DNA of 39,616 nt. It comes from Mesorhizobium silamurunense. GTDB taxonomy: Bacteria; Pseudomonadota; Alphaproteobacteria; Rhizobiales; Rhizobiaceae. The stretch is taken from contig NZ_JHQR01000020.1 in assembly GCF_014843825.1 (NCBI RefSeq), positions 1 through 39,616 of the forward strand, given 5' to 3'. Both the position numbers and the translations under genes were made by a program. The notes below the pieces were generated by a model that was not told where the DNA came from, did not search any database, and was given only the letters and a program-made list of their open reading frames with translations. Shown one piece after another: positions 1 through 8,099 of the stretch; position 1 is the first letter of the stretch; each line of letters begins with the position of its first letter.

Positions 1-265
1 GCGGCGCCTTCGGCGCTTCCTGCACGGCAGGCGCGGGTGCCGCGGCTGCGGGCTTCGGCGTGAAGACGGACGGCGCCACCGGCTCCGGCTTGTCGCCGTG
101 CAGCGAGAACTTGCGCTTCTTGGTCTCGACCACGACCGACTTGGTGCGCCCGTGCGAGAAATTCTGGCGCACGGTGCCCTGCTCCAGGCCGGGACGCTTC
201 AGCGTCAAGGTTTTCTTCGGCGTAACGCTCAACGTCTTGTCGTCGCCCGATTTCGTATCGCTCAT
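1..265 (-). CDS. infB: Translation initiation factor IF-2, N-terminal part (cut by window edge)
   Basis: About 88 codons of the 5' end are present; the gene runs off the left edge. The protein starts [20 protein letters not shown] and continues with a basic stretch ([19 protein letters not shown], then [14 protein letters not shown]) and an Ala/Pro-rich linker. This is the usual N-terminus of alphaproteobacterial IF-2, which is long and poorly conserved before the GTPase domain. IF-2 brings fMet-tRNA to the 30S subunit. The ATG overlaps the ylxR stop in an ATGA, so the two are translationally coupled in the rimP-nusA-ylxR-infB operon. No GTPase motif lies inside the window; the call rests on the N-terminal signature and the classical gene order. 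Confidence 0.93.
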   Translation of the reverse strand, partial: MSDTKSGDDKTLSVTPKKTLTLKRPGLEQGTVRQNFSHGRTKSVVVETKKRKFSLHGDKPEPVAPSVFTPKPAAAAPAPAVQEAPKAP

Positions 266-912
266 TCCATATCCTCTGCGGCATCATCTTCGTCAGCAAC
301 GGCCGCAAGCATTGCCAAATCGTCCGGGGTTCCGCCCCGATACCGGTCGAGCGCGACCATGCGCTTCTCAACCGCCTTTCCCGCGTCCTGCGCGAGGACG
401 GCAGCATGTATCACATTTGTACCCCCCAATGCCAAGCTCAACTCGGCCTCGGGGAAAAGTTTGTAGGCAAGGATGGCGGGACCGCCGAGATGGACGGTAG
501 CCCGCCGCGCCTGACTGATCTTGCGCACACCGTCGTCCGAGGCTTCGGTCGCGTGCAGCACGAAGAGCGCCTGCCCGTCGCGCACAGCGGCCTCCACCTT
601 TGCGGCGCCGAGAACGACCGCTCCGGCCTTGCGGGCAAGACCCAACATACCCAGAGCGGATCTGGAAAGCAGCCCATCGACCATACCGCCGAGATCGGCG
701 GGAACATCGACCTGCGCCTTGAGGGCGCGTGCGAACAGGTTCTTCGCCGCAGCCTTGTCGATATGTAGGCGATCGGCAGTGACCCAGCAACCGCGGCCGG
801 GCAGATTTCTCTTGATGTCCGGAACGACGGCCGAATCCGGGCCGACGACGAAGCGGATCAGCTCATCCGCGTCGGCCTGCCTGCGCGTGACGATGCAGGT
901 GCGATCGTTCAT
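262..912 (-). CDS. ylxR: YlxR (DUF448) and L7Ae-type RNA-binding protein
   Basis: A protein of 216 aa from ATG 912. A GTG nine bases upstream is also in frame, but GGACGAG sits just before the ATG. Residues 1-75 are the YlxR/DUF448 domain (RTCIVTRRQ near the N-terminus, GRGCWV near 40). Residues from about 90 match the L7Ae/L30e-like RNA-binding fold ([17 protein letters not shown]). The fusion of both domains is usual in alphaproteobacteria, whereas other bacteria often carry YlxR and YlxQ as separate genes. The gene lies 32 bp after nusA and overlaps infB by 4 bp, as in the conserved nusA-infB operon. The role is probably RNA binding linked to ribosome or transcription-complex function; the exact function in rhizobia is not shown by sequence. 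Confidence 0.9.
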   Translation of the reverse strand: MNDRTCIVTRRQADADELIRFVVGPDSAVVPDIKRNLPGRGCWVTADRLHIDKAAAKNLFARALKAQVDVPADLGGMVDGLLSRSALGMLGLARKAGAVVLGAAKVEAAVRDGQALFVLHATEASDDGVRKISQARRATVHLGGPAILAYKLFPEAELSLALGGTNVIHAAVLAQDAGKAVEKRMVALDRYRGGTPDDLAMLAAVADEDDAAEDME

Positions 913-944
913 CTCGTCCACGGGCTTTGCGATGCGCGTTCACC

Positions 945-2543
945 TCACGCACCGACGGTTTCGCCGGCAGCCGCTTCTTCCTCAGCGACCAATTCTTCCT
1001 CGGAGATCCAGCCGGCCTTCTTGCGAGCGGCCAGCACCATCTCTTCGGCTTCGGCGCGCGAGACGCCGTGATCGGCGAGCACGCCCGGAAACACCTTGGT
1101 CTCGCCGTCCTTGCGTTCCTTCCAGCCGATCAAGTCGTCGGCGGCATAGCCGGCGAAGTCCTCGATCGTCTTCACACCGTCCTCGCCGAGCGTCACCATC
1201 ATGGCCGTGGTGATGCCGGGAATCTCGCGCAACTCGTCCTGGACGCCGAGCGCCTTGCGCTTGTCGTCGTGCTCGGCCTCGATCTTCTCCAGATATTCGC
1301 GGGCGCGCGACTGGATTTCGGACGCGGTGTCCTCGTCAAAGCCGTCGATCGAGGAGATTTCGCCGGAGTCGACATAGGCGACTTCCTCGACGCTGGTGAA
1401 GCCTTCGGAGGCGAGCACCTGACCGACCATCTCGTCGACATCGAGGGCTTCCATGAACAGCGCCGAACGTTCGACGAATTCCTTCTGGCGACGCTCGCTC
1501 TCCTCCTGCTCGGTCAGGATGTCGATGTCCCAGCCGGTGAGCTGCGAGGCAAGGCGAACATTCTGGCCGCGGCGGCCGATGGCCAGCGACAGCTGGTCGT
1601 CCGGCACCACCACCTCGATGCGCTCGGCATCCTCGTCGAGCACCACCTTGGCGACTTCGGCCGGCTGCAGCGCGTTGACGATGAAGGAGGCGGCCGAAGG
1701 CGACCACGGAATGATGTCGATCTTCTCGCCCTGCAGTTCGCCGACCACCGCCTGGACGCGGCTGCCGCGCATGCCGACGCAGGCACCGACCGGATCGATG
1801 GAAGAGTCGCGCGAGATGACGGCGATCTTGGCGCGCGAGCCCGGGTCGCGGGCGACCGACTTGATCTCGATGATGCCGTCGTAGATTTCCGGCACTTCCA
1901 TGGTGAAGAGCTTGGCCATGAACTGCGGATGCGTGCGCGACAGGAAGATCTGCGGGCCGCGCTGCTCGCGGCGCACGTCATAGACATAGGCGCGGACGCG
2001 GTCGCCATATTTATAGTTCTCGCGCGGGATCAGCTCGTCGCGGCGGATGATCGCCTCGCCGCGGCCCAGGTCGACGATGACGTTGCCGTATTCGACGCGC
2101 TTGACGGTGCCGTTGACGATCTCGCCGATGCGGTCCTTGTACTCGTCATACTGACGATCACGCTCGGCCTCGCGCACCTTCTGGACGATGACCTGCTTGG
2201 CCGACTGGGCGGCGATGCGCCCGAAATCCATCGGCGGCAGTTGTTCGGCGATGAAGTCGCCGAGTTGGGCGTCGGGGTTGCGCTCGCGCGCCGTGGAAAG
2301 GGCGATCTGCGTCGCGTAGTCCTCGACCTTCTCGACCACCTCCATCAGCCGCTGCAGCTTCATCTCGCCCGTATTGGGATTGATGTCGGCGCGGATATTG
2401 GTTTCCTGACCGTAACGCGAACGCGCCGCCTTCTGGATCGCATCGGCCATGGCGGCGATGACGATCGACTTGTCGATCGACTTTTCGCGCGCGACCGCAT
2501 CGGCGATCTGCAGCAGTTCGAGCCTGTTGGCGCTTACAACCAT
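945..2543 (-). CDS. nusA: Transcription termination/antitermination protein NusA
   Basis: 532 aa, the expected length for an alphaproteobacterial NusA. The N-terminal RNA polymerase-binding domain (residues 1-130, starting [18 protein letters not shown]) is followed by an S1 domain (about 135-200), two KH domains (about 230-380, with [12 protein letters not shown] in the second), and C-terminal helix-hairpin repeats (about 390-510) ending in an acidic Glu/Ala-rich tail. NusA binds RNA polymerase and modulates pausing, intrinsic termination and rRNA antitermination. It follows rimP by 46 bp and precedes ylxR. Because NusA itself affects hairpin-dependent termination, the terminator-like hairpin in the rimP leader (3262-3293) would place it in a possible feedback loop. 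Confidence 0.98.
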   Translation of the reverse strand: MVVSANRLELLQIADAVAREKSIDKSIVIAAMADAIQKAARSRYGQETNIRADINPNTGEMKLQRLMEVVEKVEDYATQIALSTARERNPDAQLGDFIAEQLPPMDFGRIAAQSAKQVIVQKVREAERDRQYDEYKDRIGEIVNGTVKRVEYGNVIVDLGRGEAIIRRDELIPRENYKYGDRVRAYVYDVRREQRGPQIFLSRTHPQFMAKLFTMEVPEIYDGIIEIKSVARDPGSRAKIAVISRDSSIDPVGACVGMRGSRVQAVVGELQGEKIDIIPWSPSAASFIVNALQPAEVAKVVLDEDAERIEVVVPDDQLSLAIGRRGQNVRLASQLTGWDIDILTEQEESERRQKEFVERSALFMEALDVDEMVGQVLASEGFTSVEEVAYVDSGEISSIDGFDEDTASEIQSRAREYLEKIEAEHDDKRKALGVQDELREIPGITTAMMVTLGEDGVKTIEDFAGYAADDLIGWKERKDGETKVFPGVLADHGVSRAEAEEMVLAARKKAGWISEEELVAEEEAAAGETVGA

Positions 2544-2589
2544 TGTCTTTCTCCCGATTTCGCTTCGGACACGCAGCCCGAGAGCTCGA

Positions 2590-3222
2590 TCAACTTTCCT
2601 GTTCTGTTTCGTTTCCTCCGCCGGCGGCGGCGTCTTCCGCCTCGCCCCGGCGTTTTTTTGCTTCCTTGCGGGCCCTGTTGTCCTTCGACAGGGCCTCGCG
2701 GATAAGATCGTCGGTCAGCACCAGCCGCGCCTCGGCGATCGCATCATAGGGCACGCGCACAGTCGGCTCCTCGCCATAGGCCGCCTTGTCGCGCTCCAGC
2801 AATATACCGTCGGCGTCCGCCTCGGCGATCTTGCCTTTGAAGCGCTTGCGGTCGCCGATGAGGACCGACGTCTCCATCTTGACCAGATGGCCGGTCCAGG
2901 CGGCGAAATCCGACTTGCGCACCAGCGGCCGGTCGATGCCAGGCGACGACACTTCGAGATGATACGCCTTTTCGATCGGATCATCGACATCGAGCGCCGG
3001 CGACACGGCGCGGCTGACCTCTTCGCAGTCCTCGACGGTCATGGTGCCGTCGTCGCGCTCGGCCATGATCTGCAGCGTCAGCCCGTTTTGTCCGGTCAGT
3101 TGCACCCGCACAAGGCGGAAACCGACGGCCCTGAGCACCGGCTGCACGATCAGCGCAATGCGCGCATCGATGCCGCTTTCGCGGATGATACGGTCGTCGG
3201 CTTCGTTTGCCGCTGCGGTCAT
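2590..3222 (-). CDS. rimP: Ribosome maturation factor RimP
   Basis: 210 aa, starting ATG 3222. The family core is visible: an N-terminal alpha/beta domain ([20 protein letters not shown] around residues 60-78), the characteristic [12 protein letters not shown] motif (about 108-119), and a C-terminal SH3-like domain. The tail (from about residue 180) is Lys/Arg/Glu-rich and extends beyond the E. coli protein, as often seen in rhizobia. RimP binds the 30S subunit during maturation. It is the first gene of the rimP-nusA-ylxR-infB operon and lies directly behind the promoter (3321-3349) and terminator-like hairpin (3262-3293) described separately. Confidence 0.97.
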   Translation of the reverse strand: MTAAANEADDRIIRESGIDARIALIVQPVLRAVGFRLVRVQLTGQNGLTLQIMAERDDGTMTVEDCEEVSRAVSPALDVDDPIEKAYHLEVSSPGIDRPLVRKSDFAAWTGHLVKMETSVLIGDRKRFKGKIAEADADGILLERDKAAYGEEPTVRVPYDAIAEARLVLTDDLIREALSKDNRARKEAKKRRGEAEDAAAGGGNETEQES

Positions 3223-3261
3223 AAATTTCCTGTCGCCTTGTCGCTCCGGCCGGCAGGTAAC

Positions 3262-3293
3262 AAAAAAGAGCGGGACCGGGTGGACCCACTCTT
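3262..3293 (-). terminator. Intrinsic-terminator-like hairpin in the rimP leader (candidate attenuator)
   Basis: Read on the minus strand, AAGAGTGGG pairs with CCCGCTCTT (nine pairs, one G-U) around a 10-base loop, and six T follow at once. Arms are 3285-3293 and 3266-3274; the T-run is 3267-3262, sharing its first two bases with the stem. It lies between the promoter at 3321-3349 and the rimP start at 3222, so it cannot be a normal 3' terminator of an upstream gene without also lying in the rimP transcript. On the plus strand no T-run follows, so it is directional. Confidence 0.7.
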
Positions 3294-3320
3294 CGTCATA
3301 CCGACCAAGAATTTGAGGGT

Positions 3321-3349
3321 TATATAGACGATCCTGGCCGGTGTTTCAA
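3321..3349 (-). promoter_or_regulatory. Predicted promoter of the rimP-nusA-ylxR-infB operon
   Basis: On the minus strand, -35 CTTGAAA (TTGAAA at 3349-3344), a 17-base spacer, and -10 TATATA (3326-3321; CTATAT in the shifted register) give nearly the alphaproteobacterial housekeeping consensus CTTGAC-N17-CTATAT. The start point would be near 3314, giving a leader of about 90 nt to the rimP ATG. This leader contains the hairpin at 3262-3293. The call comes from the motif alone. Confidence 0.65.
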
Positions 3350-3511
3350 GCCTGACCGTGGCAGCGGCCAAACTTCACCGCGGCGGGATCAGCATTGCCT
3401 CTGGAGCATGACGGCTATGCGCCGGCACCCCTATGATTGGAGCCCGCCAGTACCCATCTATCTTGCAACGCAAAAAGAAAGGTCGCGCGCGGTGGCGCGA
3501 AGATGTTTGTC

Positions 3512-3673
3512 ATGGACCGTGGACTGTTTTTCGTGATTGGCGATTTTCTTGGCACGTTCGGCAGCGCGGCTGCCGCATCGCGGGCCGTCGAGGCCGGCCG
3601 CAAGCCGCGCCGCAGCGACCTGAAGAAGCTCGGCATCGACCCGACCGCCTTCGATAGAATTGGCCGCTTCTAA
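3512..3673 (+). CDS. Small uncharacterised protein between rimP and trmB
   Basis: A 53-aa reading frame beginning MDRGLFFVIGDFLGTFGSAA and ending in a basic segment (RKPRRSDLKKLGID) with a C-terminal DPTAFDRIGRF. GAAG lies nine bases before the chosen ATG; an in-frame ATG three codons upstream is the alternative. The N-terminal third is a short hydrophobic or amphipathic segment with small residues, and the rest is charged. I recall similar small proteins in rhizobia (hydrophobic helix, then an RxxDLxxLGID motif), but no function is known to me. It is transcribed opposite to its neighbours. The compact, well-formed C-terminal motif makes it more likely to be a real gene than a chance frame. 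Confidence 0.6.
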   Translation: MDRGLFFVIGDFLGTFGSAAAASRAVEAGRKPRRSDLKKLGIDPTAFDRIGRF

Positions 3674-3715
3674 GCAGCGGATGATGGGGATGCTGACGCG
3701 CCCTCTTTTTCAGGC

Positions 3716-4417
3716 CTACGTCCGGATAAAAGTCAGATAGGCAGGCCGCCGCCCCTCGCGGATGGCCTTTGCCTCGTAGCGCGTCCCGGGCCAGCCCTCA
3801 TAGGGCCGATGCCAATCGGCGGCCTCCCTGGCCTGCCAGGCGAAGCTGCCATTGGCGCGGCAAGCGAGCAGCGTCCAGTTCACGTAGCTGTCGATATCGG
3901 AGGCGAAGCGGAATCTGCCGCCCGCCTTCAGCACCCGGGCGAACCGGTCGAGATTGGCAGGGCTCACGAAGCGCCGCTTCCAGTGCTTCTTCTTCGGCCA
4001 GGGGTCGGGATAAAGCAGATCGATGCCGTCGAGCGAGGCCGGCGGCAGCCAGTCGAGCAGGCGCGTGGCGTCGTCGTCATGAACCCTGAGATTGGCGAGC
4101 GGCGCCTTGGCGAGCGCCGTCATCACCTTGGCCATGCCGTTGACGAAGGGCTCGACGCCGATGAAGCCCGTCGCCGGCGCTTCCGTCGCGCGATGCAACA
4201 GATGCTCGCCGCCGCCGAAGCCGATCTCGAGCTGAAGGGCCGAAACCTCCGCCTTGAACAGCGTTCCAAGGTCCGCCGGCGCCGCCGCCGTCAGGTCGAG
4301 CCTGTAGGCGCGCAGGCCGCTTTCCAGCGCCGCGGCCTGCTGCGGACGAATGGTCTTGCCGTGCCGGCGGCCGAAAAATGCTTCGGTCGCGCGGCTCGGC
4401 CGGTCCTTCGGATCCAC
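3716..4417 (-). CDS. trmB: tRNA (guanine-N7-)-methyltransferase TrmB
   Basis: 233 aa from a GTG start (4417), five bases after the metK stop, so the two genes form one operon. The SAM-binding Rossmann loop is [14 protein letters not shown] (residues 64-77). The family signature [15 protein letters not shown] is at 136-150, and the substrate-side motif [13 protein letters not shown] is near the C-terminus. The enzyme methylates N7 of G46 in the tRNA variable loop, using the SAM made by the MetK encoded just upstream, a neat metabolic pairing. No ATG is available near the start, and no strong ribosome-binding site precedes the GTG, consistent with translational coupling to metK. Confidence 0.96.
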   Translation of the reverse strand: MDPKDRPSRATEAFFGRRHGKTIRPQQAAALESGLRAYRLDLTAAAPADLGTLFKAEVSALQLEIGFGGGEHLLHRATEAPATGFIGVEPFVNGMAKVMTALAKAPLANLRVHDDDATRLLDWLPPASLDGIDLLYPDPWPKKKHWKRRFVSPANLDRFARVLKAGGRFRFASDIDSYVNWTLLACRANGSFAWQAREAADWHRPYEGWPGTRYEAKAIREGRRPAYLTFIRT

Positions 4418-4422
4418 TGGTA

Positions 4423-5688
4423 TCAGGCGGCGACCGCGTCCTTGAGCGCCTTGGCGAGGTCCGTCTTCTCCCAGGAGAAGGAACCGTCGCGGCCGGCCTT
4501 GCGGCCGAAATGGCCATAGGACGAGGTCTTGGCGTAAATCGGCTTGTTGAGGTCGAGATGACGGCGGATGCCGGACGGCGACAGGTCCATCACCTTGCGC
4601 AGCGCTTCCTCGAGCCTGGCCTCGTCTACCTTGCCGGTGCCGTGCAGGTCGACATAGACCGACAGCGGCTGGGCGACGCCGATGGCATAGGAGAGCTGGA
4701 TGGTGCAGCGGTCGGCGAGCTTGGCCGCGACCACGTTCTTGGCGAGATAACGCGCCGCATAGGCGGCCGAACGGTCGACCTTGGTGGTGTCCTTGCCGGA
4801 GAAGGCGCCGCCGCCATGGGGGGCCGCGCCGCCATAGGTATCGACAATGATCTTGCGGCCGGTGAGGCCCGCATCGCCGTCGGGCCCGCCGATGACGAAC
4901 TTGCCGGTCGGGTTGATGTACCAGTTGCAGTCGTCGGCGATCTTGAGATCGCCAAGCGCCTCGATGATGTAAGGCTCGACGACCTTGCGGACCTTCTTGG
5001 AATCCCAGCTCGAATCGAGATGCTGGGTGGAAAGCACGATCTGCGTCACTTCCGCGGCCTTGCCGTCGGCATAGCGCACGGTGACCTGGCTCTTGGCGTC
5101 CGGGCCGAGCCTGCCGGCCTCGCCATTGCCTTCATGGCGCGCGGCGGCCAGCAATTCGAGGATCTTGTGGCTGTAATAGATCGGCGCCGGCATCAGGTCC
5201 GGCGTCTCGCGGCAGGCATAGCCGAACATGATGCCCTGGTCGCCGGCACCTTCCTCGCCCTGGCGGTCGGCGGCATTGTCGACGCCCTGGCCGATGTCGG
5301 GCGACTGGCCGTGCAGCAGCACCTCGATCTTGGCCGTCTTCCAGTGGAAGCCTGCCTGCTCATAGCCGATCTCGCGGATAGCCTTGCGGGCGACCGACTT
5401 GAACTTGGCCGGATTGACGACCGGGTGGCCCGCCGCATCCTTGAGGATGTTGCCGGCCTTGTCCTTCTTCAGCAGCGTCTCGGGGACCCTGACCTCGCCG
5501 GCGATGACGACGCGGTTGGTGGTGGCCAGCGTCTCGCAGGCAACGCGCACCTTCCACGGGTCCATGCCCGTCTTCCTGGCTTCGCGATAGACAAGATCGA
5601 CGATCTCGTCGGAGATACGGTCACAGACTTTGTCGGGATGACCCTCGGAGACGGATTCCGAGGTGAAGATATAGTTCTGCCGCGTCAC
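4423..5688 (-). CDS. metK: S-adenosylmethionine synthetase
   Basis: 421 aa, longer than the E. coli enzyme (384) as is usual in alphaproteobacteria. Motifs: [14 protein letters not shown] (16-29, with catalytic His17 and Asp19), the ATP-binding [12 protein letters not shown] (147-158), and the P-loop-like GGGAFSGKD (292-300). It makes SAM from methionine and ATP. The start is GTG at 5688, preceded by GAGGGGA at good spacing; no better ATG exists. The gene has its own predicted promoter (5743-5771) and a short leader of about 45 nt that contains a terminator-like hairpin (5703-5730). praR lies 168 bp upstream on the same strand. Confidence 0.98.
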   Translation of the reverse strand: MTRQNYIFTSESVSEGHPDKVCDRISDEIVDLVYREARKTGMDPWKVRVACETLATTNRVVIAGEVRVPETLLKKDKAGNILKDAAGHPVVNPAKFKSVARKAIREIGYEQAGFHWKTAKIEVLLHGQSPDIGQGVDNAADRQGEEGAGDQGIMFGYACRETPDLMPAPIYYSHKILELLAAARHEGNGEAGRLGPDAKSQVTVRYADGKAAEVTQIVLSTQHLDSSWDSKKVRKVVEPYIIEALGDLKIADDCNWYINPTGKFVIGGPDGDAGLTGRKIIVDTYGGAAPHGGGAFSGKDTTKVDRSAAYAARYLAKNVVAAKLADRCTIQLSYAIGVAQPLSVYVDLHGTGKVDEARLEEALRKVMDLSPSGIRRHLDLNKPIYAKTSSYGHFGRKAGRDGSFSWEKTDLAKALKDAVAA

Positions 5689-5702
5689 GGGTGTCCCCTC
5701 TT

Positions 5703-5730
5703 GAAAAAGATCGGCAGGGCTGCCGATTTT
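5703..5730 (-). terminator. Intrinsic-terminator-like hairpin directly before the metK ribosome-binding site
   Basis: On the minus strand ATCGGCA (5727-5721) pairs perfectly with TGCCGAT (5716-5710) over a four-base loop, followed by C and five T (5708-5704). The ribosome-binding GAGGGG begins only a few bases further on. Adjacent A and T bases can extend the stem. The structure could end praR transcripts, attenuate metK transcription, or protect the 5' end; its place after the predicted metK promoter favours a role in metK control. Confidence 0.6.
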
Positions 5731-5742
5731 GGCGCGCCACGT

Positions 5743-5771
5743 GTTAGCGGTGCCGGGCGCCGCTCGTCAAG
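5743..5771 (-). promoter_or_regulatory. Predicted metK promoter
   Basis: Minus-strand CTTGAC (5771-5766), the exact alphaproteobacterial -35 consensus, is followed by a 17-base spacer and GCTAAC (5748-5743), a weaker -10. The start point would be near 5736, only a few bases before the hairpin at 5703-5730. Motif-based call. Confidence 0.5.
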
Positions 5772-5799
5772 CGGTGCGACGGATCTGGCATGACTATTC

Positions 5800-5818
5800 G
5801 GCACAATCAGCTTGTGCC
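5800..5818 (-). other. Hairpin B in the praR-metK gap
   Basis: A perfect seven-pair stem, GGCACAA and TTGTGCC on the minus strand, with a five-base loop. No T-run follows. It lies one base from hairpin A (5820-5840), so the two can stack in the praR 3' untranslated region. Confidence 0.6.
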
Positions 5819-5819
5819 A

Positions 5820-5840
5820 CCGGCGGCAGGGCACCGCCGG
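5820..5840 (-). other. Hairpin A just after the praR stop
   Basis: A perfect GC-only seven-pair stem (CCGGCGG with CCGCCGG) and a seven-base loop, 16 bases after the praR stop codon. It lacks a T-run, so it is more likely an mRNA-stabilising or Rho-assisting structure than a classical intrinsic terminator. Confidence 0.6.
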
Positions 5841-5856
5841 CGACATGAGCCTGGAA

Positions 5857-6279
5857 TCACTCGGCATCGTCCGGCGAAAGGGACTTCACAAGATCGATGA
5901 TCCGGCGCCGCACCTTGACGTCGGGAATCTTGACGAAGGCACGATTGAGCTGAAGCCCCTCTGGGCTGCCGCAGAATTCGATGGCGAAGGCCATCGAGGC
6001 ATCCTCGGCGAATCCCCGATTGCCGGCCCCGGCCTCCTGACCCGGGGCGTCCTCGAAGAAGAAGGCGACAGGGACGCTCAGGATGGAGGCTATGGCCTGC
6101 AAACGGCTGGCGCCGACCCTGTTCGTCCCCTTTTCGTACTTCTGTATCTGCTGAAACGTGATGCCGAGATTTTCACCCAGCTTTTCCTGGCTCATTCCAA
6201 GCATATTGCGACGCAGCCGAATACGACTCCCGACATGAATGTCGATCGGATTCGGCTTCTTCTTGTTCTCTTCTGTCAT
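5857..6279 (-). CDS. praR: XRE-family transcriptional regulator, PraR/PhrR type
   Basis: 140 aa. Residues about 16-70 form an XRE/Cro helix-turn-helix (GSRIRLRRNMLGMSQEKL, recognition helix near FQQIQKYEKG at 42-51). The C-terminal half is PraR-like and ends KVRRRIIDLVKSLSPDDAE. In rhizobia this protein is known as PraR (Azorhizobium, Rhizobium: represses attachment, biofilm or quorum-sensing functions) and as PhrR in Sinorhizobium meliloti, a low-pH-induced gene next to actA, the lnt homologue. Here it sits directly after lnt with 140 bp between, which supports the assignment. That gap is AT-rich with A/T runs (6273-6320) and probably holds a promoter. Identity rests on domain type and synteny. 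Confidence 0.85.
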   Translation of the reverse strand: MTEENKKKPNPIDIHVGSRIRLRRNMLGMSQEKLGENLGITFQQIQKYEKGTNRVGASRLQAIASILSVPVAFFFEDAPGQEAGAGNRGFAEDASMAFAIEFCGSPEGLQLNRAFVKIPDVKVRRRIIDLVKSLSPDDAE

Positions 6280-6419
6280 TTTTTCCTCGCCGAATTTTTC
6301 CGGCTTTTTCTATTTTTTCCCGCCCAAACGAAGCCGGAGCCACCTGCCCCAACAGACCCCTCCGACCGACTTCGAGAAAATTTTAGGCGTTACAGTATGA
6401 GTTTCTAATGTGCCGACTG

Positions 6420-8009
6420 TCAATTCACCCGTAGCCGCTGCCTTACATTCAATGTGAAGGCCGCGAGGGCAAACAGCAACATGATCAGCAATCCGTTAAT
6501 GCGGCGCTGGTCGGCGGACAGCAGGGCGTGGCCGGAAACCGGCACATGCGCGTCGATGGCGCCGCGCGCGTCGACCGCGAGCGCATCGACGATGCGCCCA
6601 CGCGAATCGACAACCGCGGAGATGCCGTTGTTGGCAGCACGCAACAAAGGCAATCCATTCTCCACCGCGCGAATCTGCGCCTGCCTGAAGTGCTGGTACG
6701 GGCCGGGCGTGTCGCCAAACCAGGCGTCGTTGGTGACGTTCACAATAAGTTCAGATGACGCGGCGTCAACCGCCACAAGATCAGGGAAGATGACCTCGTA
6801 ACAGATGAAGGGAACGGCGCGCAGACCGTTCGGCACCGCGATCGGATGCCGCTCGTTGCCGGCGGCGAAATTCATCGGCCCGGCGACGAGCTGACCGATG
6901 CCGAAACGTTCGAACAGGTCTTCGAAGGGCAGATACTCGCCGAACGGCACCAGATGCACCTTGTCGACGGCGTCAGCGATCTCGCCCTTGTCGTTGATCG
7001 CCACCACGGAATTGTAATAACGGCTGCCGGCATTGCCCGCGCCGCCCTCCTCGCGCACCACGCCGGCAACCAGCATCTGGCCGTCGCTCAGCATATCGCC
7101 CAGCGCCTTCAGCGCGTCCGGACGCTCCGTGAACAGGAACGGCACCGACGTTTCCGGCCACAGGATCAGTTGCGGCCTGGCATGTCCTTGCTCCGGTGCC
7201 TTCGCCGATATCCCCATCAGCGTGGCGAAGATGCGGTCGCGCACCGAGGCGTCCCATTTCTCGCTGAGATCGACGGCGGGCTGGACGATGCGAACGTCGA
7301 TCGAGCGGGTGGCCGGCTCGGCCGAGGCGGCGAGCCTGACATAACCGAAGCCGACATGAGCGGCGACGAGGACGACGAACAAGGCTAAGCCCAGCCCGAG
7401 ATGCCGGCGCGCGGCGACAAGCGCCGGCAAGGAAAAGACAAAGACCGCGAGCGCGTTCATGCCGATCATGCCCGTCACCGACACGCTCTGCATCAGGAGC
7501 GGCACCGGCATCGCGGCATAGCCGACGGCATTCCAGGGAAAGCCGGTGAAGAGAAAATCGCGCAGCCATTCGGCAAGGCCGAAGCCGAAGGCGAGCGCGG
7601 CGATGCGGCCGATATCGCTGCTCCAGAAAAGCCGCGCCGCGACCGCCGCGAAGCCGTAGAAAAAGGCGAGCGCGAAGGGGATTCCGACCACGGCGAAGGG
7701 CAAGGCCCAGGCGAAGCTGTCGGCCTCGACCAGAAGTGCCTGGCCGATCCACCAGAGGCCGGCGAGGAAATAGCCGAAACCGAACCACCAGCCGATGGCG
7801 AAGGCCGGCCGCAGGCGCTTGAGCCAGCCATCGGAAGCTTCACCGGTGGCACCGTCGAGCAGCCAGACAAGCACCGGAAACGAGACGAAGCAGACGGCGA
7901 AGAAATCGTAGGGCGCCTGGGCGAGAATCGCGAGCGCTCCCGCGACAAACGCCACCAGCGACCGCCGCCATCCCCACAGCAGAATTATCCGGCCGGCAAA
8001 GCGCTGCAT
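6420..8009 (-). CDS. lnt: Apolipoprotein N-acyltransferase (ActA homologue)
   Basis: 529 aa inner-membrane enzyme. Several hydrophobic segments occupy residues 1-225, and one more ends the protein (about 500-520). The nitrilase-like periplasmic domain lies between (about 235-490). The catalytic triad is visible: Glu286 ([11 protein letters not shown]), Lys350 ([14 protein letters not shown]) and Cys403 ([12 protein letters not shown]). It N-acylates the N-terminal cysteine of mature lipoproteins; its substrates would include the lipoprotein adaptors and the cell-wall hydrolase encoded in this window. In S. meliloti the homologue actA is needed for acid tolerance. The start ATG at 8009 gives a normal N-terminus; the VOC gene ends 90 bp upstream. 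Confidence 0.97.
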   Translation of the reverse strand: MQRFAGRIILLWGWRRSLVAFVAGALAILAQAPYDFFAVCFVSFPVLVWLLDGATGEASDGWLKRLRPAFAIGWWFGFGYFLAGLWWIGQALLVEADSFAWALPFAVVGIPFALAFFYGFAAVAARLFWSSDIGRIAALAFGFGLAEWLRDFLFTGFPWNAVGYAAMPVPLLMQSVSVTGMIGMNALAVFVFSLPALVAARRHLGLGLALFVVLVAAHVGFGYVRLAASAEPATRSIDVRIVQPAVDLSEKWDASVRDRIFATLMGISAKAPEQGHARPQLILWPETSVPFLFTERPDALKALGDMLSDGQMLVAGVVREEGGAGNAGSRYYNSVVAINDKGEIADAVDKVHLVPFGEYLPFEDLFERFGIGQLVAGPMNFAAGNERHPIAVPNGLRAVPFICYEVIFPDLVAVDAASSELIVNVTNDAWFGDTPGPYQHFRQAQIRAVENGLPLLRAANNGISAVVDSRGRIVDALAVDARGAIDAHVPVSGHALLSADQRRINGLLIMLLFALAAFTLNVRQRLRVN

Positions 8010-8099
8010 CTAGCTTCCCAAGTCGCGCGAATCAGGGAGCCAGAGGTTTAACAGGCCAAGCCGGATGCTCCAAATGACGGTGGCTTGAGGAACGTCTTT

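Noticed and set aside
927..2705. 592-codon open frame on the plus strand opposite nusA
   Set aside because: Antisense shadow caused by high GC at third positions; the nusA frame has all domains, and the shadow protein is His/Asp/Leu-biased with no recognisable motif.
3223..3349. tRNA gene in the rimP leader, as in E. coli metY-rimP
   Set aside because: No cloverleaf, TTCGA arm or CCA-like end can be drawn; only the terminator hairpin is seen.
5689..5856. Known SAM riboswitch upstream of metK
   Set aside because: No SAM-I, SAM-II or SAM/SAH core sequence was recognised; the leader after the predicted start is about 45 nt and mostly one terminator-type stem.
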